A stretch of 64,000 nucleotides of DNA, taken from assembly GCF_036108815.1 (NCBI RefSeq), contig NZ_CP107985.1:7809501-7873500 (forward strand). The letters run 5' to 3'. The stretch is from Streptomyces sp. NBC_00353 (GTDB lineage: Bacteria; Actinomycetota; Actinomycetes; Streptomycetales; Streptomycetaceae). Positions 6,871-15,571 of the stretch are shown here, piece by piece. The position numbers were made by a program, and so were the translations under genes. The notes under the pieces were generated by a model, which saw only the letters and a program-made list of their open reading frames with translations, was not told where the DNA came from and did not search any database. Every line of letters begins with the position of its first letter. Position 1 is the stretch's first letter.

Positions 6871-9111
6871 CTAGACGGTGGCCGTCGGCAGTGCCTCCAG
6901 CAGGGCGCGCAGCCGGGTCGTGCGGTCCTGGGACGGGGACTGGGCCACCGCGCGCGGCAGCGCCTGGTCCACCCCGTGCACCACGGACAGATGCCGCTCC
7001 CCACGGCTGAACGCGGTGTACACCCACGCCCGGCTCAGCCCCTGTGCGGCGTCACCGGGCAGCACGACGACCACCGCCGGCCACCGCATCCCGGCCGCCT
7101 GGTGGGCGCTGAGGGCCCAGCCGTGGCGTACCGACGACTCCACCCGCTCCTGCGGTACGACGACCGGCGTGCCCGCGCAGTCCAGATGCAGGCCCTCGGC
7201 GTCGGCCGAGACGACCACGCCGGGGACCGTCCTGCCGGGCGTCGGGATGTGCACGACCCGGTCGCCCGGGTCGAAGCCGCCGAACCGTCCGGGACCGGCG
7301 TTCAGCCGCTGCTTGAGCGCTGCGTTGAGTGCCCGGGTGCCCGCCGGGCCGCCGTGCCCGACGGTGATCACCTGCGTGTCCGCCGACGGTACGCCGATGG
7401 CGCGCGGCACCGAGTCGGCGACCAGCTGCACGGTGCGGTGCACCGCCTCGCCCGCGTCGTGCACGGGGACGATCACCACTTCCTTGCCGGGCGCTTCCAC
7501 CTGGTTCAGCTCGCCGATGCCGATCCCGGAGACCAGCTCGCCGATCGGACCGGGATCCGGCGTACGGGAGACCACCTGCGGGCACGCGCGGGCGGCCAGC
7601 ACATCCGCGAACACCCGGCCCGCACCCGCCGAGCCCAGCACCCCCGGATCGCCGCTCAGCACCAGCCGGGTGCCGTCGGCGAGGGACTCCACCAGGATCG
7701 CGGCCGTCTCGACATCCAGCTGCGGGGCGTCCAGCACGACCAGCAGGTCGACGGCGATCGCCCCCTCCTCGTCCCGGCCGGGGCCCTCCGCACCGGACAG
7801 CAGCCCGGCGAGGGTGACGGCCACCGACGGGTCGTCGAGCGCCTCGGCCAGCCGCCGCCGGCCGTCCACGCTGTGGGTGGCGCCGACGGCCCGCAGCCCG
7901 AGGGAGCGGGCGGTGGTGATCAGCGCGGCGGGTTCGGCCCTGGCCGCCTCGCCGCCGGTGTGCGCGACGAGACCACCGGCCGCGACGGTGCGGATCAGCT
8001 CGGCCGCCGAGGGGGAACCGGCGGCCGCGGCCGCCTCCGACCAGTCGGCATCCTTCTCACAGGCGTTGACCAGCCGCGCCAGACCGTCGGCGAGACTCTC
8101 CTCGGCGAGCGCGTACCGGTCGAGGCCGAGCAGCACCTGCGGCGGCTCCTGCCCGGCGCTGTCCTCGGCCTGCTCGCCGGATTCCGCGAGCTCCTCCGCC
8201 CCCTCGTCGTCCAGCTCGTCCGGACCCTCCTGGAAGACCAGCACGACGCCCTCGGCGACAGCGTGCTGCACGGCTGCCTCGGGGTCGGTCACCGCACGCT
8301 CGGCGAGCGCGGCCCGCACCGCAGAGGCGTCCAGCGCGGTATGCCCCTGCAGCGCGGCGCGCTCCAGCAGCCAGCCGACCAGCGCCGCCGTCCGCCGCTC
8401 GTCGTCCGGACCGCAGCCGGCGCCCAGCAGCGCCCGCGCGAAGCCGTCGGCCTGCTCGGGCCGGACGCCGGCGACGGCCAGCAGCTGCCACGGGTCCTCA
8501 CGCAGCACGTCGGCCGCCTGAGCGCCGAGTGTCTGTGCCGCCGGGCCCGCCAGAGCCTCCGGCGCCCCGCCCTCGGCCAGCACGGCCGACACCGCGGCCA
8601 CGGCCTCCGCGGAGGCGCCCTGCGGCGTCCGGACCGGCTCGGGTGCACGGGGGCGTACCGGTGCGGGTGCGGGAGCGACCCGGCGGGGGGTGGGCGCGGG
8701 TGCGTCGAAGAACGCCGCACCGGGCTTCTCGCCGCTCTCCACGGCGCGCACCGCCGCCAGGAGATCGGCGGCCGGTCCGCTCAGCTTGGCGCCGGCCGCG
8801 ATGGGACCGCCCTTCTCGGCCTTGCGCTTCTCGATCCGCTCCCGCAACTCACGCTGGGCAGCGAGCTCGGCCTCGGCCTCGGAGAGCGCGGCGGCCGCCT
8901 CGCCGTCGGCCGCGTCGGTGGAGTCCGCTGCGCCGGCCGCGTCCGTCCCGTCCTTCTCCTCCGCCTCGGGTTCCGTGGCCGCCCCGCCCGCGTCGCCTCC
9001 CACGTCCTCGGCGGACGGGTCGGGTGCGGCGGCAGCGGTGTCCGCGACAACGGTGTCGTCGTCGGCGGCGGCCGAGGGGCCGGGGGTTTCCCCCCGGGGA
9101 AGCGCAGTCAC
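6871..9111 (-). CDS. helix-hairpin-helix protein, RecD2-like helicase relative lacking Walker A
   Basis: A 746-residue cytoplasmic protein. Residues 1-130 are acidic and low-complexity. A tandem helix-hairpin-helix region follows (about 165-270: VLREDPWQLLAVAGVRPEQADGF), as in RecD2. The C-terminal half lines up by eye with the RecD2 motor: a position equivalent to the P-loop reads LVAHTGGEAARAEP with no Lys-Ser/Thr, the Walker B region reads LLVVLDAPQLD instead of DEAS, while VLSGDPGVLG, the RGPAGT-like GGPAGTRALNAALKQRLN, FDPGDRVV and VYTAFSRGERHL are kept. It is therefore probably a non-hydrolysing relative, perhaps a DNA-binding scaffold. Its ATG overlaps the stop of the upstream aldo/keto reductase (ATGA), indicating translational coupling. 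Confidence 0.8.
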   Translation of the reverse strand: MTALPRGETPGPSAAADDDTVVADTAAAAPDPSAEDVGGDAGGAATEPEAEEKDGTDAAGAADSTDAADGEAAAALSEAEAELAAQRELRERIEKRKAEKGGPIAAGAKLSGPAADLLAAVRAVESGEKPGAAFFDAPAPTPRRVAPAPAPVRPRAPEPVRTPQGASAEAVAAVSAVLAEGGAPEALAGPAAQTLGAQAADVLREDPWQLLAVAGVRPEQADGFARALLGAGCGPDDERRTAALVGWLLERAALQGHTALDASAVRAALAERAVTDPEAAVQHAVAEGVVLVFQEGPDELDDEGAEELAESGEQAEDSAGQEPPQVLLGLDRYALAEESLADGLARLVNACEKDADWSEAAAAAGSPSAAELIRTVAAGGLVAHTGGEAARAEPAALITTARSLGLRAVGATHSVDGRRRLAEALDDPSVAVTLAGLLSGAEGPGRDEEGAIAVDLLVVLDAPQLDVETAAILVESLADGTRLVLSGDPGVLGSAGAGRVFADVLAARACPQVVSRTPDPGPIGELVSGIGIGELNQVEAPGKEVVIVPVHDAGEAVHRTVQLVADSVPRAIGVPSADTQVITVGHGGPAGTRALNAALKQRLNAGPGRFGGFDPGDRVVHIPTPGRTVPGVVVSADAEGLHLDCAGTPVVVPQERVESSVRHGWALSAHQAAGMRWPAVVVVLPGDAAQGLSRAWVYTAFSRGERHLSVVHGVDQALPRAVAQSPSQDRTTRLRALLEALPTATV

Positions 9112-10091
9112 AGCGTGCTCCAGTCCTGGTCGGGATAGCGGTGCACGGGCGCCGACACATCGTCGAGCGCCTGGCAGATCTCGTCAGGAAGACTAAGCGC
9201 CTCCACTGACAATGCCTCCGTGAGCTGCTGCGCGTTGCGCGCGCCGACGATCGGGGCCACCACTCCCGGCCGGTCCCGGACCCAGGCGAGCGCCACCTGC
9301 AGCGTCGTCGTGGCCAGTCCGTCGGCCGCCGTGGCCACCGCGTCCACGATGCGGCTCGCCGGGTCGTCGAGATACGGCTCGACGAACGGGGCCAGCACCT
9401 CCGAGGCGCCGCGCGAGTCCGCCGGGGTGCCCGTCCGGTACTTGCCGGTCAGCACCCCGCGGCCCAGCGGGGACGACGGCAGCAGCCCCACGCCCAGATC
9501 GAGCGCGGCCGGCAGCACCTCGCGCTCCACGCCCCGCTGCAGCAGTGAGTACTCCATCTGCGTACTGGCCAGCCGGGTGCGCACTCCGGGCGAGGCGAGT
9601 TGCCAGGTCGCCGCCTTGGCCAGCTGCCAGCCACAGAAGTTGGACACCCCCGCGTACCGGGCGCGGCCGGTGGACACGGCCAGGTCCACCGCCTGAAGGG
9701 TCTCCTCCAGCGGAGTCACCGGGTCGAAGGCGTGTACCTGCCACAAGTCCACGTAATCCGTACCGAGCCGCTCCAGCGAGGCGTCCAGCGCGGCCAGCAG
9801 ATGCCCGCGCGAGCCGTTGAAACGGCGGTACGGATCGGCCACGCTGCCCGCTTTGGTGGCGATCACCAGATCGTGCCGCGGCACCAGCCCCTCGACGAGC
9901 CGCCCCAGCAGATACTCGGCCTCGCCACCGCCGTACACATCGGCTGTGTCGACCAGCGTGCCGCCCGCCTCCCAGAAGGCCTTCAGCTGTTCGGCTGCGT
10001 CGTGCTCGTCGGTGTCCCGGCCCCAGGTGAGGGTGCCGAGCCCGATCCGGGACACTCGAAGGCCGGTGCGGCCGAGATGCCTCTGCTCCAT
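9108..10091 (-). CDS. aldo/keto reductase
   Basis: A 327-residue NAD(P)H-dependent reductase of the AKR TIM-barrel family. Seen: MEQRHLGRTGLRVSRIGLG at the N terminus, DTADVYGGGEAEYLLG with the catalytic Asp and Tyr, ATKAG with the Lys, DLWQVHAFD with the His, and a C-terminal VGARNAQQL NADP-binding segment. The substrate is unknown. ATG at 10091 is used because the family starts here; an upstream in-frame start at 10142 would add 17 unlike residues. The stop overlaps the ATG of the RecD2-like gene by 4 bases. Confidence 0.9.
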   Translation of the reverse strand: MEQRHLGRTGLRVSRIGLGTLTWGRDTDEHDAAEQLKAFWEAGGTLVDTADVYGGGEAEYLLGRLVEGLVPRHDLVIATKAGSVADPYRRFNGSRGHLLAALDASLERLGTDYVDLWQVHAFDPVTPLEETLQAVDLAVSTGRARYAGVSNFCGWQLAKAATWQLASPGVRTRLASTQMEYSLLQRGVEREVLPAALDLGVGLLPSSPLGRGVLTGKYRTGTPADSRGASEVLAPFVEPYLDDPASRIVDAVATAADGLATTTLQVALAWVRDRPGVVAPIVGARNAQQLTEALSVEALSLPDEICQALDDVSAPVHRYPDQDWSTL

Positions 10092-10205
10092 GGGCGCTGA
10101 GATTACTGGCCAGAGCCCCACTCGGCGGAAGCCTGTGGACAACCAGGGCCAAGTCGCCCCTGCCGGATCCCGTTGCCGCGCGCTAGAGTCCCCGGCACAG
10201 AGACG

Positions 10206-10219
10206 TTACTGATCAGTAA
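10206..10219. promoter_or_regulatory. 14-bp perfect palindrome, TetR-type operator candidate
   Basis: TTACTGATCAGTAA is a perfect palindrome that ends immediately before the AAGGGGAG ribosome site of the LLM-type oxidoreductase. A possible -10 (TAGAGT) lies at 10185-10190, placing the palindrome in the early leader, where a bound repressor would block transcription. The TTACT/AGTAA arms resemble TetR-family sites; the cognate regulator is not in this window. Confidence 0.5.
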
Positions 10220-10230
10220 GGGGAGCGGCT

Positions 10231-11280
10231 ATGCGGCTCGGCATCAATCTCGGTTACTGGGGCGCGGGAATGGACGGCGACAACCTTGCCGTCGCCCAGG
10301 AGGCCGACCTGCTCGGCTACGACGTCTGCTGGGCGGCCGAGGCGTACGGCTCCGACGCCCCGACCGTACTGGCCTGGGTCGCAGCCCAGACCGAGTCCAT
10401 CGACGTCGGCTCCGCCATCATGCAGATCCCGGCCCGTCAGCCGGCCATGACGGCGATGACCGCCGCCACCCTGGACTCGCTCTCCGGCGGCAGGTTCCGC
10501 CTCGGCCTCGGTGTGTCGGGACCGCAGGTCTCCGAGGGCTGGTACGGCGTCAAGTTCGACAAGCCGCTGGCCCGCACCCGTGAATACGTGGAGATCGTCC
10601 GCCGGGCGATGTCCCGCGAGCGGCTCTCGTACGAGGGCGAGCACTGGACGCTCCCGCTCCCGGACGGCCCGGGCAAGCCCATCAAGCTGACCGTCCACCC
10701 GCAGCGCGAGCACATTCCGCTGTACATCGCCGCGATCGGCCCGAAGAACCTGGAGCAGACCGGCGAGATCGCCGACGGTGCGCTGCTGATCTTCCCCTCC
10801 GCCGAACACCTCGAGGACACCGCAGTGAAGTACCTGCGGGCGGGCCGCGAGAAGGCCGGGAAGACCATGGAGGGCTTCGACGTCTGCCCGACGCTGCCGC
10901 TGGCCGTCGGTGACGACATCAACGGGCTCGCCGACATGTTCCGTCCGTACACCGCGCTGTATGTCGGCGGCATGGGCAGCCGCAAGCAGAACTTCTACAA
11001 TCAGCTCGCCCAGCGCATGGGGTACGAGAAGGAAGCCGCCGAGATCCAGGACAAGTATCTGTCCGGCGACAAGAACGGCGCCGCGGCCGCCGTACCGCAC
11101 CAGCTGATCGACCAGACCACACTGCTCGGTTCGGTCGAGCGGATCGCCGAGCGGATGCAGGCCTACGCCGCCGCCGGTGTCACCACGCTGACCCTCGCCC
11201 CGGCCGGCTTCACACTCGACGAGCGGCTCGCCGCCCTGCGCGCCGGTACGGACGCCCTGGAGCTGTCCGGCCTCGCGTAA
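10231..11280 (+). CDS. LLM class F420-dependent oxidoreductase
   Basis: A 349-residue luciferase-like (TIM-barrel) oxidoreductase. Family features seen include MRLGINLGYWGAG, the LGYDVCWAAEAYGSDAP segment, IDVGSAIMQIPARQPAMTAM, and LSGGRFRLGLGVSGPQVSEGWYG, which matches the F420-dependent branch (as in the MSMEG/Rv families) better than FMN-dependent luciferases. It should reduce or oxidise an unknown substrate with cofactor F420 in the cytoplasm. The ATG follows AAGGGGAG. A palindromic operator candidate lies just upstream, and a hairpin follows the stop. It stands alone as a transcription unit. Confidence 0.88.
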   Translation: MRLGINLGYWGAGMDGDNLAVAQEADLLGYDVCWAAEAYGSDAPTVLAWVAAQTESIDVGSAIMQIPARQPAMTAMTAATLDSLSGGRFRLGLGVSGPQVSEGWYGVKFDKPLARTREYVEIVRRAMSRERLSYEGEHWTLPLPDGPGKPIKLTVHPQREHIPLYIAAIGPKNLEQTGEIADGALLIFPSAEHLEDTAVKYLRAGREKAGKTMEGFDVCPTLPLAVGDDINGLADMFRPYTALYVGGMGSRKQNFYNQLAQRMGYEKEAAEIQDKYLSGDKNGAAAAVPHQLIDQTTLLGSVERIAERMQAYAAAGVTTLTLAPAGFTLDERLAALRAGTDALELSGLA

Positions 11281-11298
11281 CCGCCCGCGCGCAGCACT

Positions 11299-11341
11299 AC
11301 GGCCGTGGTGGGGGCTCGGGGGTCTTCCCCGCCACGGCCGT
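11299..11341 (+). terminator. terminator after the F420-type oxidoreductase
   Basis: A 15-bp stem with one G-U pair (11299-11313 with 11327-11341) and a 13-base loop starts 18 bases after the stop codon. Confidence 0.6.
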
Positions 11342-11476
11342 TACGCAGCACAACGCGCCACGCCGTCATCGGTTACGCTCCGCCCGTTCGGCCCTGTCGA
11401 ACCGCACTCCGGTTGCCTACTTCCCTGTACCGCATTTGACTTTCCTTCTGCGGTCACCGGCACGGAGGCGCCAGCG

Positions 11477-12265
11477 ATGCTCTCGGCAAAGAACCTGTTC
11501 CAGGAGATCCTCGACAACGACGAGTCGTTCCGGCTCTTCTGCTCGATCGCCGCCGGCGGCGAGTCGCAGGGCGGCTGGGAGAACGGCCGTATCGCGGCCC
11601 TCGCCCCCGAGAGCCAGCGCGCCCTCGTCCCCAAGATCGCCAGACACGGTGCCGACGAGGACAAGCACGGCCGGATCTTCAACGCACTGCTGAAGAGGCG
11701 CGGGCTGCGGCCGGTCGAGGTGCCGCACGAGACCGACTACACGATGCTCCTGGAACAGCACGGCATAGGCCTCGCCCACGAGCAGCTGAAGCGCGACGAA
11801 CCCCTCACCGAGCAGGACATCATCACCTATCTCGCGCACAGCAGAGTCACCGAGCAGCGCGCCTCCGAACAGATGGCACTGCTCGTCAGGCACTTCGCCG
11901 ACCACCCCGAGCTGGGCCGCGCGGTGAAGATGATCTCGTACGACGAGGACAACCATCTGTCCTACTGCCATGAGGAGTTGCTCCGCCTCGCCCGATCCGG
12001 ACACGGCCGTACGATCCAGCGCATCCTGCGGGAGTGCGCGCTCACCGAGATCCGGGTGTACCGCGATGTCAGCCTCGCCGTGATGGACCACATGGGCCGC
12101 ATCCTGGGCTGGCCCAGGGCCAGGGCGGCGGTGCTGGCCGCCGGGATCCGCGGCATCTACGCGTACGAACGCCTCGTCGGCTGGCGGCGCATGGTCAGCC
12201 TGGCACCGCCCGAGCGGCCCGACGCGCTGGGCGGCCCGCCGGTCCCGGCGCCCGAGTACGCCTGA
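11477..12265 (+). CDS. ferritin-like domain protein
   Basis: A 262-residue soluble, mainly helical protein. Candidate metal-ligand motifs of a ferritin-like four-helix bundle are ADEDKHGRIF (about residue 55-65), VTEQRASEQM (about 125) and SYDEDNHLSYCHEEL (about 155-168), that is E/D-x-x-H pairs spaced as in di-iron carboxylate proteins. No substrate can be named; oxygenase and iron-storage roles are both possible. The C terminus is proline-rich (PPERPDALGGPPVPAPEYA). It converges on corA with a 49-base gap. From memory a homologue sits at this place in S. coelicolor. Confidence 0.75.
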   Translation: MLSAKNLFQEILDNDESFRLFCSIAAGGESQGGWENGRIAALAPESQRALVPKIARHGADEDKHGRIFNALLKRRGLRPVEVPHETDYTMLLEQHGIGLAHEQLKRDEPLTEQDIITYLAHSRVTEQRASEQMALLVRHFADHPELGRAVKMISYDEDNHLSYCHEELLRLARSGHGRTIQRILRECALTEIRVYRDVSLAVMDHMGRILGWPRARAAVLAAGIRGIYAYERLVGWRRMVSLAPPERPDALGGPPVPAPEYA

Positions 12266-12314
12266 GCCGCGCAGTCCGTGTTGTCCGTCCGCGTCGTGCG
12301 GTTCCGTCGCCGCC

Positions 12315-13310
12315 TCAGAGCCAGCCGCGGCGCTTGAACATGCGGTGCAGGCCGAAGACCGCACAGCCCATCAGCACGATCACCGTCGGATAGGTCCACA
12401 CCCAGTGCAGCTCGGGCATGTGGTCGAAGTTCATGCCGTAGATCCCCGCCACCATGGTCGGAACGGCAGCCATGGCCGCCCAGGCCGAGATCTTCCGCAT
12501 GTCGTCGTTCTGCCGCAGCCCCGTCTGCGCCAGATGTGCGGACAGGATGTCGGAGAGCAGCCGGTCCAGCCCCTCCACATGCTCGTTGGCGCGCGTCAGA
12601 TGGTCGCTCACGTCCCGGAAGAACGGCTGCGAGTGCTCGTCGACGAACGGCACACTGGCACCCGCCAGCCGGCCCATGGGTGCGCTCAGCGGGCCGGTGG
12701 CCCGGCGGAACTCCAGCACCTGCCGCTTAAAGGTGTAGATGCGCGATGCGGTGTTCTTGGTGTCCACGCTGCCGCTCGGTGCGAACACCTCGGTCTCCAG
12801 CTCCTCCAGGTCGACCTGGAGCTCGGCCGCCACGTCGATGTAGTGGTCGACGACGGCGTCGCTGACCGCGTACAGCACCGAGGTCGGCCCGTGCCTGAGC
12901 ACCTCCGGTTCGGCCTCCAGCCGGCGCCGTACCTCGGCGAGCGGCGCACCCTCCCCGTGCCGGACCGTCACGACGAACGAATCGCCTATGAAGAGCATCA
13001 GCTCGTCGGTGCTGACCGTGTCGCTCTCCGGCTCGTACACCACCGGCTTGATGACCACGAAGAGGGAGTCGTCGTACACCTCCAGCTTGGGCCGCTGGTG
13101 CGCGCTCAGCGCGTCCTCCACGGCCAGCGGGTGCAGCCCGAACTCGCTGCTGACGAGGTCGAACTCCTTCTCCGTGGGCTCGTGCAGTCCGATCCAGAGA
13201 AAAGCGTCCCCGGTGGCCCGTGCCTCGTCGAGGGCATCGGAGAAATCGGCGGGTCCGTCGGTACGACGCCCGTCCCGGTAGATGGCACAGTCCACAATCA
13301 CGGCGCGCAT
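12315..13310 (-). CDS. corA: CorA family magnesium/cobalt transporter
   Basis: A 331-residue CorA-type divalent cation channel. The cytoplasmic N-terminal domain includes PLAVEDALSAHQRPKLEVYDD, typical of CorA. Two C-terminal transmembrane helices follow, with the signature YGMNF at the end of TM1 (MVAGIYGMNFDHMPE) and a basic end KRRGWL. The pentameric pore imports Mg2+. ATG at 13310 is chosen because MRAVIVDCAIY is the natural start; another in-frame start exists 27 bases upstream. It is divergent from the histidine phosphatase gene (59-base gap). Confidence 0.92.
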   Translation of the reverse strand: MRAVIVDCAIYRDGRRTDGPADFSDALDEARATGDAFLWIGLHEPTEKEFDLVSSEFGLHPLAVEDALSAHQRPKLEVYDDSLFVVIKPVVYEPESDTVSTDELMLFIGDSFVVTVRHGEGAPLAEVRRRLEAEPEVLRHGPTSVLYAVSDAVVDHYIDVAAELQVDLEELETEVFAPSGSVDTKNTASRIYTFKRQVLEFRRATGPLSAPMGRLAGASVPFVDEHSQPFFRDVSDHLTRANEHVEGLDRLLSDILSAHLAQTGLRQNDDMRKISAWAAMAAVPTMVAGIYGMNFDHMPELHWVWTYPTVIVLMGCAVFGLHRMFKRRGWL

Positions 13311-13369
13311 TCTTCCCTGCTCCGGGCCCTGGCGCACCTTCCGGGGAACGTCGGCCTACGCTGGCCCGT

Positions 13370-14068
13370 ATGCCCACCCTGATCCTTGTACGCCACGGAC
13401 GCTCCACCGCCAACACGGCCGGGGTACTCGCGGGCCGGACCCCAGGTGTCGCGCTCGACGAGCGCGGCGCCGCGCAGGCCGCCGCGTTGCCCGGGCGACT
13501 CGCCTCACTGACCCTCGCCGCCGTCGTCAGCAGCCCCCTGCAGCGGTGCCGGGAGACGATGCAGCCGCTGCTCGACGCCCGGCCCGGGCTGCCGCTGCAC
13601 ACCGAGGAGCGGATCAGCGAGTGCGACTACGGAGACTGGGCGGGGCGCAAACTCGCGGAACTCACCGACGAGCCGCTGATGGCCGTCGTGCAACAGCACC
13701 CCTCGGCCGCGGCGTTCCCCGGCGGCGAGTCGATGCGCGCCATGCAGGCGCGTGCCGTCGACGCCGTACGGGACTGGAACGCCCGGATCGAGGCCGAGCA
13801 CGGCGACGGAGCCGTGTACGTCATGTGCTCGCACGGCGACATCATCAAGTCCCTCGTCGCCGACGCACTCGGGATGCACCTCGACCTCTTCCAGCGGATC
13901 CAGGCCGAACCCTGCTCGGTCACCGCGATCCGGTACACCCGGCTGCGGCCCTTCCTGCTGCGGCTCGGCGACACCGGGGACTTCGCCTCGCTGGAGCCGC
14001 GCGAACAGAGTGCAGGCACCGATGCGGATACGGATGCGACGGTCGGGGGCGGCGCTGGGGCGCCGTGA
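13370..14068 (+). CDS. histidine phosphatase family protein (MSMEG_4193-type)
   Basis: A 232-residue phosphoglycerate-mutase-like enzyme. The phosphohistidine motif LVRHGRSTAN places the catalytic H9 next to R8, with a second active-site histidine H155 in MCSHGDIIK and an acid in ECDYGDWAG. The last 30 residues are disordered and rich in Asp/Ala/Gly. The MSMEG_4193 subfamily (annotated as putative phosphomutase) is found with DUF3090 and SCO1664-like genes next to mshC, as here. The real substrate is unknown. ATG at 13370 is chosen from the conserved N terminus MPTLILVRHG; the ribosome site is weak. Confidence 0.88.
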   Translation: MPTLILVRHGRSTANTAGVLAGRTPGVALDERGAAQAAALPGRLASLTLAAVVSSPLQRCRETMQPLLDARPGLPLHTEERISECDYGDWAGRKLAELTDEPLMAVVQQHPSAAAFPGGESMRAMQARAVDAVRDWNARIEAEHGDGAVYVMCSHGDIIKSLVADALGMHLDLFQRIQAEPCSVTAIRYTRLRPFLLRLGDTGDFASLEPREQSAGTDADTDATVGGGAGAP

Positions 14069-14171
14069 TCGCTTCGCGCAGTAGGGTGGACGCTCCGTAG
14101 GCGCCTCTCCGGGGGACTTCCCGGACCCCGGCCGCCCCTCATTTGCCGTCAATACTCAAGGGAGACAGGAC

Positions 14172-14762
14172 GTGTCCCGTCAGGTGTTCCTCTACGACCC
14201 CCCGGACCGCTTCGTGGCCGGTACGGTCGGGCTGCCTGGACGTCGTACGTTCTTCCTGCAGGCCTCCTCAGGCGGACGTGTCACCAGCGTGGCCCTGGAG
14301 AAGACCCAGGTCGCCGCGCTCGCCGAACGGATCGACGAGCTGCTCGACGAGGTGGTGCGGCGGACCGGCGGGAACTCACCGGTGCCCGCCGTGGCACCGC
14401 TGGATGTGACCGACACCGCGCCGCTGGACGTGCCCGTCGAGGAGGAGTTCCGGGTCGGCACCATGGCACTCGCCTGGGACGGCGAGGAGCAGCGCATGAT
14501 CGTCGAGGCTCAGGCCCTGGTCGAGCTGGACGCGGACTCCGACGACGATCTCGCGGAGGCCGAGGAGCGGATGCTGCAGGACGAGGAGAACGGTCCGCCG
14601 ATGCTCCGGGTCCGGCTCAGCGGCGCGCAGGCCCGCGCGTTCGCCAAGCGCGCCCTGGACGTCGTCAACGCCGGCCGTCCGCCGTGCCCGCTGTGCAGCC
14701 TGCCGCTCGACCCGGAAGGACATGTATGCCCGCGCCAGAACGGATACCGCCGGGGAGCCTGA
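14172..14762 (+). CDS. DUF3090 domain protein
   Basis: A 196-residue conserved actinobacterial protein of unknown function (DUF3090). It starts with GTG (SRQVFLYDPPDRFVAGTVG) after an AAGGGAGA ribosome site. The middle contains an acidic run (ELDADSDDDLAEAEERM), and the C terminus carries CPLCSLPLDPEGHVCPRQNGY, a three-cysteine zinc-ribbon-like end. The gene lies between the histidine phosphatase and the SCO1664-family gene, and overlaps the latter by 37 bases. This order is conserved in mycobacteria near mshC, which suggests a shared but undescribed process. Confidence 0.9.
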   Translation: MSRQVFLYDPPDRFVAGTVGLPGRRTFFLQASSGGRVTSVALEKTQVAALAERIDELLDEVVRRTGGNSPVPAVAPLDVTDTAPLDVPVEEEFRVGTMALAWDGEEQRMIVEAQALVELDADSDDDLAEAEERMLQDEENGPPMLRVRLSGAQARAFAKRALDVVNAGRPPCPLCSLPLDPEGHVCPRQNGYRRGA

Positions 14763-15571
14763 CGGACGCCGAGCTGGTCGACCTGCTCACCAAGGGACAG
14801 CTCACCGTCCTCGGACAGGTCCGAGGGGCGTCCAACGCGGTGCTCTACTGCACCGTCGCGTACGAGGGCGAGGAACGGACCTGCGTCTACAAGCCCGTCG
14901 CCGGGGAACAGCCGCTGTGGGACTTCCCCGACGGCACGCTCGCCCAGCGGGAGGTCGCCGCGTACGAGATCTCCGAGGCGATGGGGTGGGGGCTGGTGCC
15001 GCCGACCGTGCTGAGGGACGGACCGTACGGGGAGGGCATGTGCCAGCTGTGGATCGAGGCGCCTGCCGGGGAATCGGCGGACGGCGACTCCCCGCTGCTG
15101 GCGCTCGTCGAGGACGAGGAGCCGGCGGACGGGTGGAAGGCCGTCGCCCTCGCCGAGGTGGGCGAGGGGAAGACGGCCCTGCTGGTGCACGCGGACGACC
15201 CCAGGCTGCGGAGGCTCGCGGTGCTCGACGCGGTGATCAACAACGGTGACCGCAAGGGCGGTCACCTGCTGCCCGCGCCCGGCGGCCGGCTGTACGGCAT
15301 CGACCACGGTGTGACATTCAACTCGGACGACAAGCTGCGGACGCTGCTGTGGGGGTGGGCGGGCGAGCCGTTGACGGCCGAGGCCGTAGAGGTGCTGGGG
15401 CGGTTGGCGGAGGAACTCGTGCCGGGGACGGCGCTGGTCACCCGGTTGGCGGAGCTGATCACTGCGGTGGAGATCGATGCGTTGCGGGGGAGGGTGGCGG
15501 CGCTGCGGGTGGCGGGGCGGCATCCGGAGCCGAGTGGGGGGTGGCCGTCCATACCGTGGCCGCCGGTGTGA
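14726..15571 (+). CDS. SCO1664 family protein (PI3/PI4-kinase-like fold)
   Basis: A 281-residue protein of the TIGR03843/SCO1664 type. It resembles the phosphatidylinositol 3/4-kinase (HipA-like) fold: CVYKPVAGEQPLWDFPDGTLAQREVAAYEIS gives a candidate nucleotide-binding lysine, AVLDAVINNGDRKGGHLL a catalytic-loop NxDRxxxH-like motif, and LYGIDHGVTFN a metal-binding DHG. So it is likely a kinase or nucleotidylating enzyme of unknown target. ATG at 14726 lies inside the end of DUF3090, implying translational coupling. The far C terminus is Pro/Trp-rich. mshC follows after 386 bases. Confidence 0.88.
   Translation: MPAPERIPPGSLTDAELVDLLTKGQLTVLGQVRGASNAVLYCTVAYEGEERTCVYKPVAGEQPLWDFPDGTLAQREVAAYEISEAMGWGLVPPTVLRDGPYGEGMCQLWIEAPAGESADGDSPLLALVEDEEPADGWKAVALAEVGEGKTALLVHADDPRLRRLAVLDAVINNGDRKGGHLLPAPGGRLYGIDHGVTFNSDDKLRTLLWGWAGEPLTAEAVEVLGRLAEELVPGTALVTRLAELITAVEIDALRGRVAALRVAGRHPEPSGGWPSIPWPPV

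Noticed and set aside
13220..13370. Longer histidine phosphatase with 50 added residues
   Set aside because: The extension overlaps the corA start region and is Arg/Pro-rich; the family begins with MPTLILVRHG.
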